In this document: in pieces, positions 9,128-18,437 of the stretch | How positions within the stretch are numbered: the stretch's first letter is position 1 | Layout: every line of letters begins with the position of its first letter | Origin: Streptomyces luomodiensis | GTDB lineage: Bacteria > Actinomycetota > Actinomycetes > Streptomycetales > Streptomycetaceae | Direction: 5' to 3' | DNA length: 64,000 nt | Assembly (NCBI RefSeq): GCF_031679605.1 | Contig: NZ_CP117522.1 | Coordinates: forward strand, 62,001 to 126,000 | Position numbers and translations under genes: made by a program | Notes under the pieces: generated by a model | What the model was told of the DNA's origin: nothing | Databases searched by the model: none | Seen by the model: the letters and a program-made list of their open reading frames with translations, nothing else

Positions 9128-10818
9128 TCAGCTGGGCATCGTCGCGGTGGGCTCAGGGAAACGCGGCCGGGGCACTGTGATCGATAGCCCCAAGTCGAGC
9201 CGCTTGTCCATGTCGAGGCGGAAGGTGCCGTAGGGGTTGACGTTCGACCAGAACAGCGCGGTCAGCCCGCGCCGGTCTTCGCCGCTGAGCCGCTTCGCCC
9301 ACTCCGGCTCGGCCAGGACCTGTTGCAGCAGCAGGGTATTGATGTGGACGAGGCTTGACTGGAGCAGGTGCAGGGCGAGCATCGATGTCTCGGCGTGCTC
9401 TTTGTCCGGGCCGGTCAGGGCGCCGTCCTTGCCGTAGTGCAGGACGGTGTTCGCGCTGTTCCAGTTCTCCACGACCTGGAGCCCGCCGTGGATCTCACGC
9501 CGCAGGCCGGGGCTGGCCAGGTAATCGCACGCGAAGATGGTGCGAACCGCGCGGCCGAGCTCTTCGAGCGCGGCGTAGGTGGAGTGCTTGGAGCCACCGC
9601 GGGTGAAGCGCCGCAGGACCTGTTCCGCCTCCGTGGTGCCCAGGCGCAGGGCGGTGGCGTACTTGACCATCTGGTCGTACTGCTGGGCGATCAGGTCCCA
9701 CTTGATGGCCCGGGTCGTCAGCGAGCCGCCGAGCGCCGGCCAGCCGGGCGGGGTGTCGTCCGGGCGGTACAGACGGATGCTGCCGATGTTCTTCAGCCTC
9801 GGCAGCAGACGGAAGTTGAGCAGCTCGGTGAAAGCGAACCCGACCACGCTCGCGCCGTGCGTGTCGACGTAGTTGGACTCGATCTCGGCGTCTGTGCAGT
9901 GCCGCAGCAGGCCCTCGATCATCGCCGCGACCTCGGATGACGAACAACTCTTGAGCTGGGAGTAGATGCAGACGTTCTTCTTCTCCACGTGCCAATAAAT
10001 CATCACGCCGTTGCCGCCGTAGCGGGCATGGTATTCGGTCATGAAGTTCGAGGACCAGGACCCGAACTTCTTCGAGTCCGACGCGCACGAGGTGCCCTGT
10101 CCCCACCAGGCGGCATCCCGGGCGGCGAACGTGCCGTTCACGAGCCGGGTGACGGCCGCGCGGAGGTTGTCGACGGTGATGAAGTGCCGGCGCACGTGCC
10201 GCAGCGCGGCCTCGGTCTCACCGTGCTCGCCGGTCGCCACGATCGCCCGGATGCCCATGTTGGTGCCCAGGGCGAACAGTGCGAGCAGCAGGCGCCGCTG
10301 GAGGGTGGCGCGGTCGATGCGCTCGTACGCGGCGACCGAGGAGAACTCGTCGGTGAAGCCGGTGAGGAAGTCCGCGTTCTTCAGCACGTCCAGCAGGTCG
10401 AGCACCCCCCACCGCCGTACGACCTCGTCCTTGAGGGCCTGAAGTCCGGTGGGCTCGTCCAGCGGCTCCAGCTTCGGCACGGTGATCCACGGCTCGCCCT
10501 TGCGGGTGGTGACCTTCGCCCCGCCCGCCGAGCCGTCCGCGAGCGCCGTCGACAGCCGGTCCAGGCCGTCCGTCATCCGGCGCTTCAGGCCCGTGACGAA
10601 CACCCTCGGGTCCTCGGGCTGGCGGATCGCGACGTAGTACACGGTGCGGGCCGACTCGAAGTCAGCGGGCAGATCGTCCTCCGGGTTGCGCCACCGCATC
10701 CCGCCCTCTACGTAGATCTCCCGGCGCCGGATCGCGTCTCGCAGCGCCACCAGCACGCACAGCTCGTACGGGATGCGCTCGATACGGCCCTTATCGTCGA
10801 CGACCGCGGCCAGCAGAG
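9128..10818 (-). pseudogene. Tn3-family transposase TnpA, C-terminal catalytic half
   Basis: About 560 codons of a Tn3-family TnpA. Hallmarks are [22 protein letters not shown], the [16 protein letters not shown] catalytic segment ([13 protein letters not shown] here), [15 protein letters not shown], and [12 protein letters not shown] in the DDE core. The C-terminus ([14 protein letters not shown]) looks natural. The frame continues upstream of the first ATG (10756) through [16 protein letters not shown] to about 10818, where it abuts a different TnpA piece in another frame. The N-terminal ~400 residues of a full-length (~1000 aa) transposase are missing, so it cannot be active alone. Confidence 0.8.
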
Positions 10819-10819
10819 C

Positions 10820-11352
10820 GAGACGATCAGGTGTTCAGCGCGGCTGCCGGCCTCGGAGACGTGGTGGAAGTGGCCCAGGAACCCGGTCCAGGCGTGGCCT
10901 TCGAGGAGGAGTTCCGGGAGGTCGACGGTGGGGATGCGGGCGTCGACGGCTTCGCGGAGCTCTTTGAGGCTGGCCGGTTCGGTGAGCTTGTCCAGGCCGG
11001 TGAGGACGAGATGATCGCGCAGTTTGCCGTTCTCGGTGCGCTGCTCGATGCGCACGTGCGGGTTGTCGGCAAGCCCGGCGCGCAGGCGCCGGTAGTCGTC
11101 GTCGAGTTCGCTGCACCAGCGGTCCAGGTCGACGCCGGGCTTCGCGGACAGGCCGAGGCTGCGGCACACCCGGGTGCGGGCGTTTTCCCAGGCGTCGTCC
11201 TGGAGCAGGGCCTTGCGGGGGTCACCCCACTTGTCCAGGCCAGGTACGAACACGTCGTGGCGGCGCAGGGCGCCGCGCGGGGCTTCGGCGGTGCCGACGA
11301 TCCAGGCGTGCTTGTCTACGCCGCCAGCGTGCTCGCCCTCAGTGGGGAACAC
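10820..11352 (-). pseudogene. Internal fragment of a second, different Tn3-family transposase
   Basis: The frame encodes VDKHAWIVGTAEA, LRRHDVFVPGL, LVLTGLDKLTEPASL and DLPELLLEGHAWTGF, which belong to the middle of a TnpA of another Tn3 subgroup than the one encoded just downstream. That subgroup normally continues into a SLxALLVAEACN segment after the GSRAEHL region; here the sequence switches at about 10820 to the neighbour's IERIPYEL segment in another frame. It is therefore a splice of two transposon remnants, not one gene with a simple frameshift. The left boundary at 11352 meets the phosphotransferase-like fragment. Confidence 0.55.
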
Positions 11353-11760
11353 CTACGTCTGCCAGGTGGGGCCGAAGTGCTTGACGGGGACGGAGGGGAA
11401 CAGTTCGCTCTGGCGGCTCTTGGCCAGGGTTCGCTCCAGCTTCGGCAGGAACTTCAGGGCCTCCATCAGGGGACCGGCCTCTTCGGCCACGCCGCGAGCC
11501 GCCGCGGCGACCAGACGACGGGCCGCTGGTGTGAGTTCGTCGGTGGTGAGCAACGAGGCGTAGTCGAACACGCGACTGCCGCTGCCTACCGCTTCGATAT
11601 CGATGACGCCGCTGACACGGTTGCCGTCGAAGAGGATGTTCGCGGGACGGAAGTCGCCGTGTACCAGGTCACCGGTCGGCAGCTGCACCTCTCCATGGGC
11701 GCTGAGCAGGCGTTCGCACTCCGCTGCCATCGCCCGGCCCTCCGGTCCGCAGTGCGCGGC
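11353..11760 (-). pseudogene. Aminoglycoside phosphotransferase (APH)-family fragment
   Basis: The frame carries the Brenner motif LVHGDFRPANIL (catalytic Asp, Mg-binding Asn) followed by GVIDIEAVGSGSRVFDYASLL, the metal-binding DxE/D block of APH-type kinases. Only the catalytic C-terminal half remains. The N-lobe, which binds the nucleotide phosphates, is absent, and the sequence becomes frameless toward the IS that starts at 11947. The IS may have destroyed the gene, but no N-terminal half is visible on the far side of the IS. Confidence 0.6.
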
Positions 11761-11946
11761 CCGGCGCAGCAGGCCGCCGTCCGTCAGCTGTCCCGTGACG
11801 CCAGTCCGTTCGGCAGCAGGTCAACGAGGCGTTCACTGCCGCGTTCAACCCCAAGCCCCAGGCCGCCGCACCCATGGCGCCGCCGTCAGCGCGTCTTGCA
11901 GCCCACGGGCGGGAGCCGTCCGGGTCACCGCCGTGCCCCAGAGTGA

Positions 11947-13529
11947 GCTTGTTCCTTAACATCGGGCCCGGCCGTGTGGTCACTCTTTGGAGTGATCGCA
12001 GGGTATGAGGGCGGCCTTCCTCGTGATCCTGAACTCTGCGACGAGGTCCCGGAGTTCACCAGGAAGGCCGTGAGGATGAGTGTGCTGGCATCGGCCGGCG
12101 AGCGGAACGTGCTTGAGGAACTGCCACGCTTTCGGACGGCCTTTTACGGGTGCTTGTCCGCGCGAGCGGATGCGTTCTTCGAGCTTTCCGACGCGCTGCT
12201 GTGCGCAGACGGGCCGACGCGGACGCCGGTCGAGCTGTCCCTGCTCGCCGAGCACCAGCGCGGCTACGGCTCGTTGTACGGCGCTCTGAACCATGGTCGG
12301 CTCGACACGAACACCCTGCGTGACCTGCTGGTTTCCTTGCCGCTACCGCGGTTCGACGGGCGGATCGTGCTCACGGTGGACGTCTCACCGTGGCTGCGGT
12401 CGGACGCCGCCTGCTCGCCGGAGCGATTGTTCTGCCTGGTCCACGGCCGCAACGGCCGCTCATCGGACCACGTGGTGCCGGGCTGGCCGTACTCATTCGT
12501 CGCCGCGCTCACCCCGGACCGCACGTCGTGGACCCAGGTCCTGGACGCGGTCCGGCCCGGGCCCACCGACGACGCCGCGGCCGTCACCGCCGACCAGCTG
12601 CGGGCCGTGGTCGAGCGCCTGGTCACGGCCGGTCAGTGGCAGGACGGCGACCGGAACATCCTGGTCGTGATGGACGCGGGCTACGACGTGATGCGCCTGG
12701 CCTGGGTACTGAGCGACCTTCCCGTCGAGGTGGTCGGGCGCCTTCGTTCCGATCGCCTCCTGCGACTGCCGGCGCCGCCGCGTGTCTACGACCCCCAGGG
12801 CGGCAGGCCTCCCAAGCACGGAGCGGAGTTCCGCCTGGCGAAGCCGGAGACCTGGCCGGAGCCGACAGCAGTGACCCTCAACAACACACCCCGCTACGGC
12901 AAGGCCGAGGCCCGCGCCTGGGACCGGCTCCACCCCCGGCTCACCCACCGCTCGCCCTGCATCGACCTGGACGGCGAACTCCCCCTGATCGAAGGCACGA
13001 TGATCCGCCTCAAGGCCGACCACCTGCCCGGCGACCGCGACGCGCCGCCGGTCTGGCCGTGGTCCTCCGCGACCGGCGCGCCCCCGGACCACCTCGACTT
13101 CGTCTGGTCATGCTACCTGCGCAGATGCGACCTGGAGCACACGTTCCGCCTGTTCAAGCAGTCCCTGGGCTGGACCCGCCCCCGGCTGCGTGACCCACAG
13201 GCAGCGGACCGGTGGACGTGGCTGGTGATCGCCGCGCACACCCAGCTCCGCCTCGCGCCGCCGCTGGCAGCCGACCGGCGCAAGCCCTGGGAGAAGACCA
13301 CCCGCACCGGCACCGCGCTCACCCCGACCCGCGTCCGGCGCGGGTTCAGAAACATCCGCCCCCACCTCGGCAGTCCAGCCCGTGCACCCAAACCCACCCG
13401 GCCGGGGGCCAGGACGACCACCCGGTTCGAAGAACCGGCGCCCCACCACCCGCTACGACGTGGGCAAGACCGTCAAACGACCCGAGACCCTAGTCGCTCT
13501 GCGTAATGGCAGATGTTAAGGAACAAGCT
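11947..13529. mobile_element. Insertion sequence with perfect 18-bp terminal inverted repeats
   Basis: AGCTTGTTCCTTAACATC at 11947-11964 is repeated inverted, without mismatch, at 13512-13529. The 1.58-kb element contains one rightward transposase gene that nearly fills it. No target-site duplication is obvious in the few bases outside the repeats. This could mean the ends extend differently, or that a later deletion removed one flank. Confidence 0.8.
12076..13506 (+). CDS. DDE transposase of the 11947-13529 IS (C-terminus frameshifted)
   Basis: The start ATG at 12076 follows AGGAAGG and fits MSVLASAGER-type N-termini of this transposase group; an in-frame GTG six bases upstream is possible. 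The catalytic triad is visible: Asp in LTVDVSPWLR, Asp in VVMDAGYDV, and Glu in CDLEHTFRLFKQSLGW. Near 13404-13408 a run of five G shifts the frame. With four G the tail would read PGRPPGSKNRRP, TTRYDVGKTVKRPETL and end near 13520, as intact homologues would. As written, about 35 C-terminal residues are replaced. Activity is uncertain. Confidence 0.75.
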   Translation: MSVLASAGERNVLEELPRFRTAFYGCLSARADAFFELSDALLCADGPTRTPVELSLLAEHQRGYGSLYGALNHGRLDTNTLRDLLVSLPLPRFDGRIVLTVDVSPWLRSDAACSPERLFCLVHGRNGRSSDHVVPGWPYSFVAALTPDRTSWTQVLDAVRPGPTDDAAAVTADQLRAVVERLVTAGQWQDGDRNILVVMDAGYDVMRLAWVLSDLPVEVVGRLRSDRLLRLPAPPRVYDPQGGRPPKHGAEFRLAKPETWPEPTAVTLNNTPRYGKAEARAWDRLHPRLTHRSPCIDLDGELPLIEGTMIRLKADHLPGDRDAPPVWPWSSATGAPPDHLDFVWSCYLRRCDLEHTFRLFKQSLGWTRPRLRDPQAADRWTWLVIAAHTQLRLAPPLAADRRKPWEKTTRTGTALTPTRVRRGFRNIRPHLGSPARAPKPTRPGARTTTRFEEPAPHHPLRRGQDRQTTRDPSRSA

Positions 13530-13641
13530 TAGAGCCTGTTTCTGATCCCGCTGCTGACACTGCCAGGGTGCGCCGGAGCCGATGGAGGCGAGCTGATGCT
13601 GCGCCAGGTCGGTCATCGGCTGGCCATGACAGGGTGTCGGT

Positions 13642-14223
13642 ATGGGGCAAGGGTGGGAAACGATCATCACCGGGGCAGTAGGTCTCGCGGGAGCAATCGT
13701 TGGCGGTGTCGCTGCGATCATTGGTGCGCGCATCGGTGCAGAAAAGACAGCTCAGGCCACACGCCAGCAGGTCCGGGACCAGGCTCGCAGAGAGCACGAG
13801 CACTGGCTGCGGCAACTGCGCCTGGATGTGTCTGAAGCGCTGGTCACGGCGTCTGACGAGTGGTTACGAGAAGAGATGCTCTTTCGGATCCACATAGAGC
13901 GGGGGGAGTTGGAGGAGGCGGAGCAGAAGTCTCAGGAGATGGGTATGAGATGCCTCGCCGTTGCAGCGCTGATATCTCGGGTATGCATTCTCGGCCCCCT
14001 GGAACTTGCGGAGGCTGCTGAGGGTTTGCACGCTCCTATGCTTGGTTTCTTAGATCATGTAGCCGAGGACCCTCTCATATTTGAGCCTGCCGACGACAGT
14101 GAAGAGCAGCGAGGGAGGAGAACAGAGTCCCTCGATGCCTTTCTTGAGTCCCAAGGGGAGGCTCGGGAGGCATTCGTTTCGGCGGCTCACATAGTTGTTG
14201 CAGCGCCTCCAGAGGAGGTGTGA
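13642..14223 (+). CDS. Hypothetical protein with one N-terminal membrane segment
   Basis: 193 aa. Residues ~8-30 are a glycine/alanine-rich hydrophobic helix (GAVGLAGAIVGGVAAIIGARIG). A charged coiled-coil-like region (AQATRQQVRDQARREHEHWL) and a soluble helical domain follow. This layout is common in small actinobacterial membrane-anchored proteins of unknown function. Its GC content is visibly lower than that of its neighbours, consistent with transfer. It lies between two insertion sequences. No family was recognised. Confidence 0.55.
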   Translation: MGQGWETIITGAVGLAGAIVGGVAAIIGARIGAEKTAQATRQQVRDQARREHEHWLRQLRLDVSEALVTASDEWLREEMLFRIHIERGELEEAEQKSQEMGMRCLAVAALISRVCILGPLELAEAAEGLHAPMLGFLDHVAEDPLIFEPADDSEEQRGRRTESLDAFLESQGEAREAFVSAAHIVVAAPPEEV

Positions 14224-14272
14224 GCGGTTCCGTCTCAACGCCCGCGCAAAGTGCAGGAGTAAAGCGGGGTGG

Positions 14273-15121
14273 TCAGGCACCGGTCGGCGCCGGTTTCCTC
14301 GGCCAGCTCGGGGTGGCGCCCTTCCGGGCCAGGCGCCTGCTCATCAGGGTGATGGCGGCCCAAGTGATCAGCGTCTCGGAGTGCTGGACGAGCCGTTCGT
14401 AGTCGCGGGCATGCCGACGGGCGTGCATCATCCACGCAAGACTGCGCTCGACGACCGATCTGCGGGGGAGCACGACGAATCCGGAGGCGTCCTTGGGGCG
14501 GCTGACCGGCTTGATCGTCAGGTTGAGGTGCCGTTTCGCCCAGGTCACGAGCTTGCCCGCGTAGGCGGAGTCGGCCCAGACGATGGTGATCTCGGGGTGC
14601 ATCAGCCGGAGACGGAAGAGGACTTCCTTCGCCGCAGCGGAGTCGTGCAGGTCGGCCGGGGTGACCATGACCAGCAGGGGCAGCCCGCGTGTATCCACGA
14701 CCAGGTGGCGCTTCCGGCCGTTGATCTTTTTTCCTGCGTCGTAGCCGCGGCTGTCCTTCGCCACGGTCTCCGCGGCCTTGACGCTCTGAGAGTCGATGAC
14801 CGTGGCGACCGCGCGCGGGCCCTTGCCGAGCTCGCGGCGGATCCGCCCAGCGAGCTGGTCGCGGATCTGTCCGATGATCCCGGCAGCGGCCCAGCGTGCC
14901 ATGAAGCCCCAGCCCGTGCGCCAGGGCGGGAAATCCGCAGGCAGGGCCCTCCACTTGCATCCGGTATCGACGACGTAGCGGATCGCGTCGACGATCTCGC
15001 GACGGGGGTGCTTCTCCGGCCGGCCGCCGCGGCGGGTCTCGCAGGCCGGGGTGGGCAACAGCGGCTCGATCAGGGCCCATTCGGCGTTGGTGGTGTCGGA
15101 GGGATAGCGGCGGCGGCGCAC
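14273..15121 (-). CDS. IS5-family transposase
   Basis: 282 aa with a GTG start, full length for this group. The N-terminal SDTTNAEWALIEPLLP and GCKWRALPADFPPW are diagnostic. The DDE residues lie in VIDSQSVKAAE, IVWADSAYAGK and RRSVVERSLAW. The end (TLMSRRLARKGATP) matches a second, truncated copy at 18.3 kb. Terminal inverted repeats were not found by eye, so the element ends are undefined. It appears intact. Confidence 0.85.
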   Translation of the reverse strand: MRRRRYPSDTTNAEWALIEPLLPTPACETRRGGRPEKHPRREIVDAIRYVVDTGCKWRALPADFPPWRTGWGFMARWAAAGIIGQIRDQLAGRIRRELGKGPRAVATVIDSQSVKAAETVAKDSRGYDAGKKINGRKRHLVVDTRGLPLLVMVTPADLHDSAAAKEVLFRLRLMHPEITIVWADSAYAGKLVTWAKRHLNLTIKPVSRPKDASGFVVLPRRSVVERSLAWMMHARRHARDYERLVQHSETLITWAAITLMSRRLARKGATPSWPRKPAPTGA

Positions 15122-15187
15122 GGCTTCCCTCCCTCCGGGCAGGTGAGGAGGGACGCCCGACCTCTGGCCGGGCGCCCCTCGTGGTGG

Positions 15188-15544
15188 TCAGGCAGAGACA
15201 ACGAGGTCGAGGGTGGATTCGATGGAGTTGAGCTGAGCGATGATGTGCTTGATCCACTTGTCGCGCGGATGAGCTGCGGCATGCGGGGCGACCGTGCCGG
15301 TGATGAACCGCCGGAACTCGGTGAGCTTCTCGGCGAGCACGGCCCGCTCGTATGCCTCCAGCGCCGCGCGGTCGGCACCGAGCTGGTAGCCGTCAGCCCT
15401 GGTCCAGATCAGCGGCGGCCAGCCGTTCTCCGCGATGATGTCGCGCAAGCAGGCGAGCCCCGCTCTGACCTGGCTGGGGGACAGCTCGCTGGCGCGGACC
15501 AGCTGGGGAAACAGCAGCCCGGCCGGTCGGGCCTCGAACAGCAC
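15188..15544 (-). CDS. RacP-like protein of a Streptomyces integrated element
   Basis: 118 aa as written, with SELSPSQVRAGLACLRDI (winged-helix-like), WTRADGYQLGADRAALEAYERA and NSIESTLDLV. It resembles small proteins annotated RacP in Streptomyces elements. Upstream of this start the homologous sequence continues (AAQRHADTLRF) in the same frame but without a start. Adding one C to the CCCC run near 15600 would join it to a GTG at 15606 that overlaps the stop region of the next gene. The true gene is probably 15188-15606 with a one-base deletion, or a sequencing error. Function unknown. Confidence 0.55.
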   Translation of the reverse strand: MLFEARPAGLLFPQLVRASELSPSQVRAGLACLRDIIAENGWPPLIWTRADGYQLGADRAALEAYERAVLAEKLTEFRRFITGTVAPHAAAHPRDKWIKHIIAQLNSIESTLDLVVSA

Positions 15545-15608
15545 GAACCGGAGGGTGTCCGCATGCCGCTGAGCGGCCTCGCCCGTCGTCGCGAGGCACG
15601 GGGCACCC

Positions 15609-15884
15609 CTACTCGCCCCGCAGCATGCGGGCCAGCTCGTCGTCCATGTCGACCTTGCCGGTGTCGACCGCAGTCTCGATCCAGTCCAGCGTGGCCCGCA
15701 CCTTCGCGACGTTCTGGTGCACGATCGTCCGCTCGTCCTCGCCGAGCTGCCGGTCCCGCAGGCCCGGGACGACCCGGCCGGTCGCGGCCACGAAGGAGTG
15801 GCAGGCGGTCACCAGGTCCAGGAACTCCACCGTCCGGTCGACCTGACGGACGGCCGGGGCGACCGGGCTGGTCCGCTCGAACAT
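15609..15884 (-). CDS. Conserved small protein adjacent to the RacP-like gene
   Basis: The ATG at 15884 or 15890 gives about 91 aa: RTVEFLDLVTACHSFVAATGRVVPGL, then VRATLDWIETAVDTGKVDMDDELARMLRGE across the protein. It looks complete at its C-terminus and sits immediately upstream of the RacP-like gene, probably as its operon partner. The 5' region overlaps a plus-strand tectonin fragment, so a recombination junction lies at or just before its start. Function unknown. Confidence 0.5.
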   Translation of the reverse strand: MFERTSPVAPAVRQVDRTVEFLDLVTACHSFVAATGRVVPGLRDRQLGEDERTIVHQNVAKVRATLDWIETAVDTGKVDMDDELARMLRGE

Positions 15885-15972
15885 CGACATCGCAGCCGGA
15901 GCCGACGGCACGGTGTGGCACGTCAACAGCGCCAACGAGATCTACCGGTACACCGGGGACCAGCCGAGCTGA
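15876..15972 (+). pseudogene. Tectonin/TECPR-type propeller repeat fragment
   Basis: The plus strand encodes NIDIAAGADGTVWHVN and EIYRYTGDQPS before a stop. The pattern of Gly-x-Asp-Gly-Thr-Val-Trp followed by IYRY is that of a tectonin beta-propeller repeat. Only one repeat is left, starting inside the 5' end of an opposite-strand gene. It was probably the C-terminal part of a lectin-like protein that continued into the beta-trefoil segment downstream. Confidence 0.45.
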
Positions 15973-16042
15973 TCGTCGCTTCGATGCGGGCCTGCTGAGA
16001 CGGGCGAGGGCGGAGTCCGCAGATGCCGGGCTCTCGCCCCGC

Positions 16043-16579
16043 CCCACCCTGGCGTTCCAGATCGCGGCGATTCTCGACGTCAACGGAGGGGCGAGCACTG
16101 CGGGAGGACAGTACAGGGTGTCCACCGCGACGGTCGCCAACCGCGAGGGGGCCAGCGGCACCTGGGAGATCGTCTCCGGATCCTGCGCGGCCCCCCGCAC
16201 GACGGTCAAGAGCGGGGACATCATCTACCTGCGCAACCTCTACGGCGGCAACGGCGGCTACCTCGACGTCAGCGGTGGCGCCAGCAGCGGCCAGCAGCAG
16301 GCCGGCGGCATCTACGACGTCACCACCGCCTACGGCAAGGACCGCGACGGCAACAGCAGCCGCTGGCAGATCTTCGACACCGCCTCCTCTCCCGGCGACG
16401 GCCTGGTCCGCTTCAACGACATCGTCCAGCTGTGGAACACCTACGCCAACCGCGGCGGCTTCCTGGAGACCAACGGCGGCAGCAGCGCCTCCGGCGCCCG
16501 CTACGACGTCGACACCAACGCCTACTCCAACCGCTCCAACTCCAACGTCACCTTCTGGAAGATCCTGCCCGCCACCTGA
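16043..16579 (+). pseudogene. Three-repeat beta-trefoil-like domain, 5'-truncated
   Basis: About 178 residues show clean threefold symmetry. The repeats carry ILDVNGGAS, YLDVSGGAS and FLETNGGSS, and end with Trp-containing strands (GTWEIVSGS, SRWQIFDTA, TFWKILPAT). This is the signature of a beta-trefoil, as in ricin-B or fascin-like carbohydrate-binding folds. No start codon with a ribosome site precedes it in frame, and the open frame upstream reads through the antisense of an IS gene, so the 5' part is lost. A tectonin fragment just upstream suggests a secreted lectin or toxin-like fusion. Binding target unknown. Confidence 0.5.
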
Positions 16580-16827
16580 CCTCTGTGCCGCAGTCTGCGG
16601 AGACCTGCCCACGGTCGTGCTCGTGCGGGCGACGTGGTCCCCAGGCACTTGTCCGTGGTGGTCCGCGTCGTCGATGGCGACGCGGACGACCAGAGGCGTA
16701 TCGGGTGGTCAGGCGCCTGCCGGCGCCGGGAGACCCTGCCCGTCATGCCCCAGGTGTGTCCGGTGGAACATGGGCGAGCCGCGGACACAGGCTGCGGTGT
16801 CCTGTGTCAGCGGCTCGCGTTGTGGGG

Positions 16828-17274
16828 TCAGGTCGGACTCACCCAGTGGGCCGCGACGGTCGTGCGTCCGTGGTCGTTGCTGATGAGGTGGGCGGAGCTG
16901 CCGCTGCCCCCTGAGAGGGTGTATGCGTGGAGCGTCACGCGGTCCCCGGCGTCGAAAAGTTCCAGGATCGTCTGTCCCCAGGTGCTCTGCAGGCCCACGC
17001 TCGACCCCTGGATGCCGGCCAGTGCCTCACTGCCGCGCAGGAGCGTGCCGTTCTTGAACAGCGATGTGGTGACCCAAAGGGCCCCTGACCCGGGGTAGAT
17101 CGACGCGCGGGCGCTGTAGGAGATCTGCCACACGCCGGGAAAGGGGATCTCGAGTTCCGGGACATCGGGGATCTGCTGGTCGACGTTGGTGAGGGCTCGG
17201 TCGAAGCTGAGCGGGTCGATCTGTACCCATTGCGGGCCTCCCCGCTGAGAGACCGCGGTGGTCGAAGAAGTCAT
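16828..17274 (-). CDS. C1q/TNF-like jelly-roll domain protein
   Basis: 148 aa from the ATG at 17274 (an in-frame ATG at 17292 is the alternative; neither has a strong ribosome site). The order of strands is that of C1q-like domains: FDRALTNVDQQIPDVPELEIPFPGVW, ISYSARASIY, SLFKNGTLL, GDRVTLHAYTLSG and the closing TTVAAHWVSPT. No signal peptide is seen. In actinobacteria such proteins are often standalone and uncharacterised; some are phage-tail or spore-surface related. Assignment is by fold pattern. Confidence 0.55.
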   Translation of the reverse strand: MTSSTTAVSQRGGPQWVQIDPLSFDRALTNVDQQIPDVPELEIPFPGVWQISYSARASIYPGSGALWVTTSLFKNGTLLRGSEALAGIQGSSVGLQSTWGQTILELFDAGDRVTLHAYTLSGGSGSSAHLISNDHGRTTVAAHWVSPT

Positions 17275-17292
17275 GTCTGTCACGTTGCGCAT

Positions 17293-17642
17293 GACAGTGA
17301 CATGTTAAGCGGCATTCAAGGTTGTTTGACGGGATAAAGCCGTTCATCTGGCCGGAAGGCCGCGGAGAAACGTCACTACATTCGGTGCTGCTGCGAGCGC
17401 TACAGGCGTCCCGATCACCTGACTGATCGGGCACTGCCTCACAGGGCACGTGCAGGGATGAGCTTCGGCTTCATCACATCGAAATCGGGCACGGAGCACT
17501 TCGCCCACTGCAGGTCGGTCCGAGACGCCGGACCCCTGTCCCTCCGCGACGGGCAGAAGGGCGCCTTCCTGGCCGCTGAGGGTGGACGGCGCAGCCGCGC
17601 CGGGCGGCGCACCGAGTGTCGCCCGGCCCGATCGCCGCGCAG
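17293..17642. other. Intergenic stretch, nothing recognised
   Basis: 350 bases between the C1q-like gene and the DUF4399 pseudogene. Open frames here are short and have neither codon bias nor a recognisable product. No repeat or clear hairpin was seen. Confidence 0.5.
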
Positions 17643-17977
17643 TCACATGGCGTTCACGGTGATCGTCTGGCTGGCTTCCGGCCCGTAGGAGCGGTGCGCG
17701 CCGTCGGCGAACTGCACGGTGAGGGTGTGCCGGCCCGGAGGAAGCCTGATGTCGGCCTCGGACTGGGCCTGGCTGTAGTGGATCGAGCGCTCGCTGACGG
17801 CACGACGTTCCCCTTCGGGACCGGCCTGCCGTCGATGAGCAGGCAGTGGTGGCCGGTGTCCGGCGTCATGTCGCCGGCGGGGCGCAGCTCCATGCCTTCG
17901 AGGCCGAATTTGACGTGCACCGGGCTGCTGACTGTGGCGCCGTCTGCCAGCTCGGCGAAGTACACACGGGCTTCCAT
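17643..17977 (-). pseudogene. DUF4399 domain gene with a one-base frameshift
   Basis: The N-terminal frame gives MEARVYFAELADGATV, VHVKFGLEGMELRPAG and TGHHCLLIDGRPVPKG, which is a DUF4399 domain. The C-terminal frame gives SERSIHYSQAQSEADIRLPPG, HTLTVQFADGAH and ends QTITVNAM at 17643. Adding one C to the CCCC run at 17810-17813 (one G on the coding strand) joins the two halves into a normal ~111-aa protein. The domain's role is unknown. It is either a very recent pseudogene or a sequencing error. Confidence 0.65.
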
Positions 17978-18269
17978 TCGCTCTCCCGTTCCCGTTCAAG
18001 GCATGCACAAGTGAGCCGGTTCCCGGCCTCCGCCCACTCTGGCAGGAACAGGCCTATCCATTACCAAAACGCCGCAATCTGACGAGACCGAAGCCCGCGA
18101 GTGGGCTACCACCAGCGAGAAAGCCGCCGACGGCCCCAAGCCCGCAGCCCTCCCGACGCAGCCCGGCCCGATGAAGTTGCAGAAGCCGCCCACGCCCGAC
18201 GGCCGCCGCGCCCGCAGAACTGGCTGAGGCTTCGTCCAGCTGGCCTTCGCCGGTCAGCCGTCGACAGCG

Positions 18270-18430
18270 GCCGGTTTCCCCGGTCAGCTCGGGGGGCACC
18301 CTTCCGGGCGAGGCGCCTGGTCATGAGGGTGATGGCGGCCCAGGTGATCAGAGTCTCGGAGTGCTGGATGAGCCGTTCGTAGTCCCTTGCCTGGCGGCGG
18401 ACGTGCATCATCCAGGCAGGCGACCTACGC
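18270..18430 (-). mobile_element. IS5-family transposase remnant (3' end)
   Basis: The minus strand reads WMMHVRRQARDYERLIQHSE, TLITWAAITLMTRRLARKG, nearly identical to the last ~45 residues of the intact copy at 14.3-15.1 kb. DNA identity is obvious over about 130 bases (compare 14310-14440). Everything upstream of the WMMH segment is gone. It marks an old insertion and deletion. Confidence 0.8.
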
Positions 18431-18437
18431 CTACCGA

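Noticed and set aside
14195..16579. A single 794-aa plus-strand protein
   Set aside because: Most of it is antisense to the IS5 transposase and RacP-like genes. Only the last ~178 codons (beta-trefoil) have family-like sequence.
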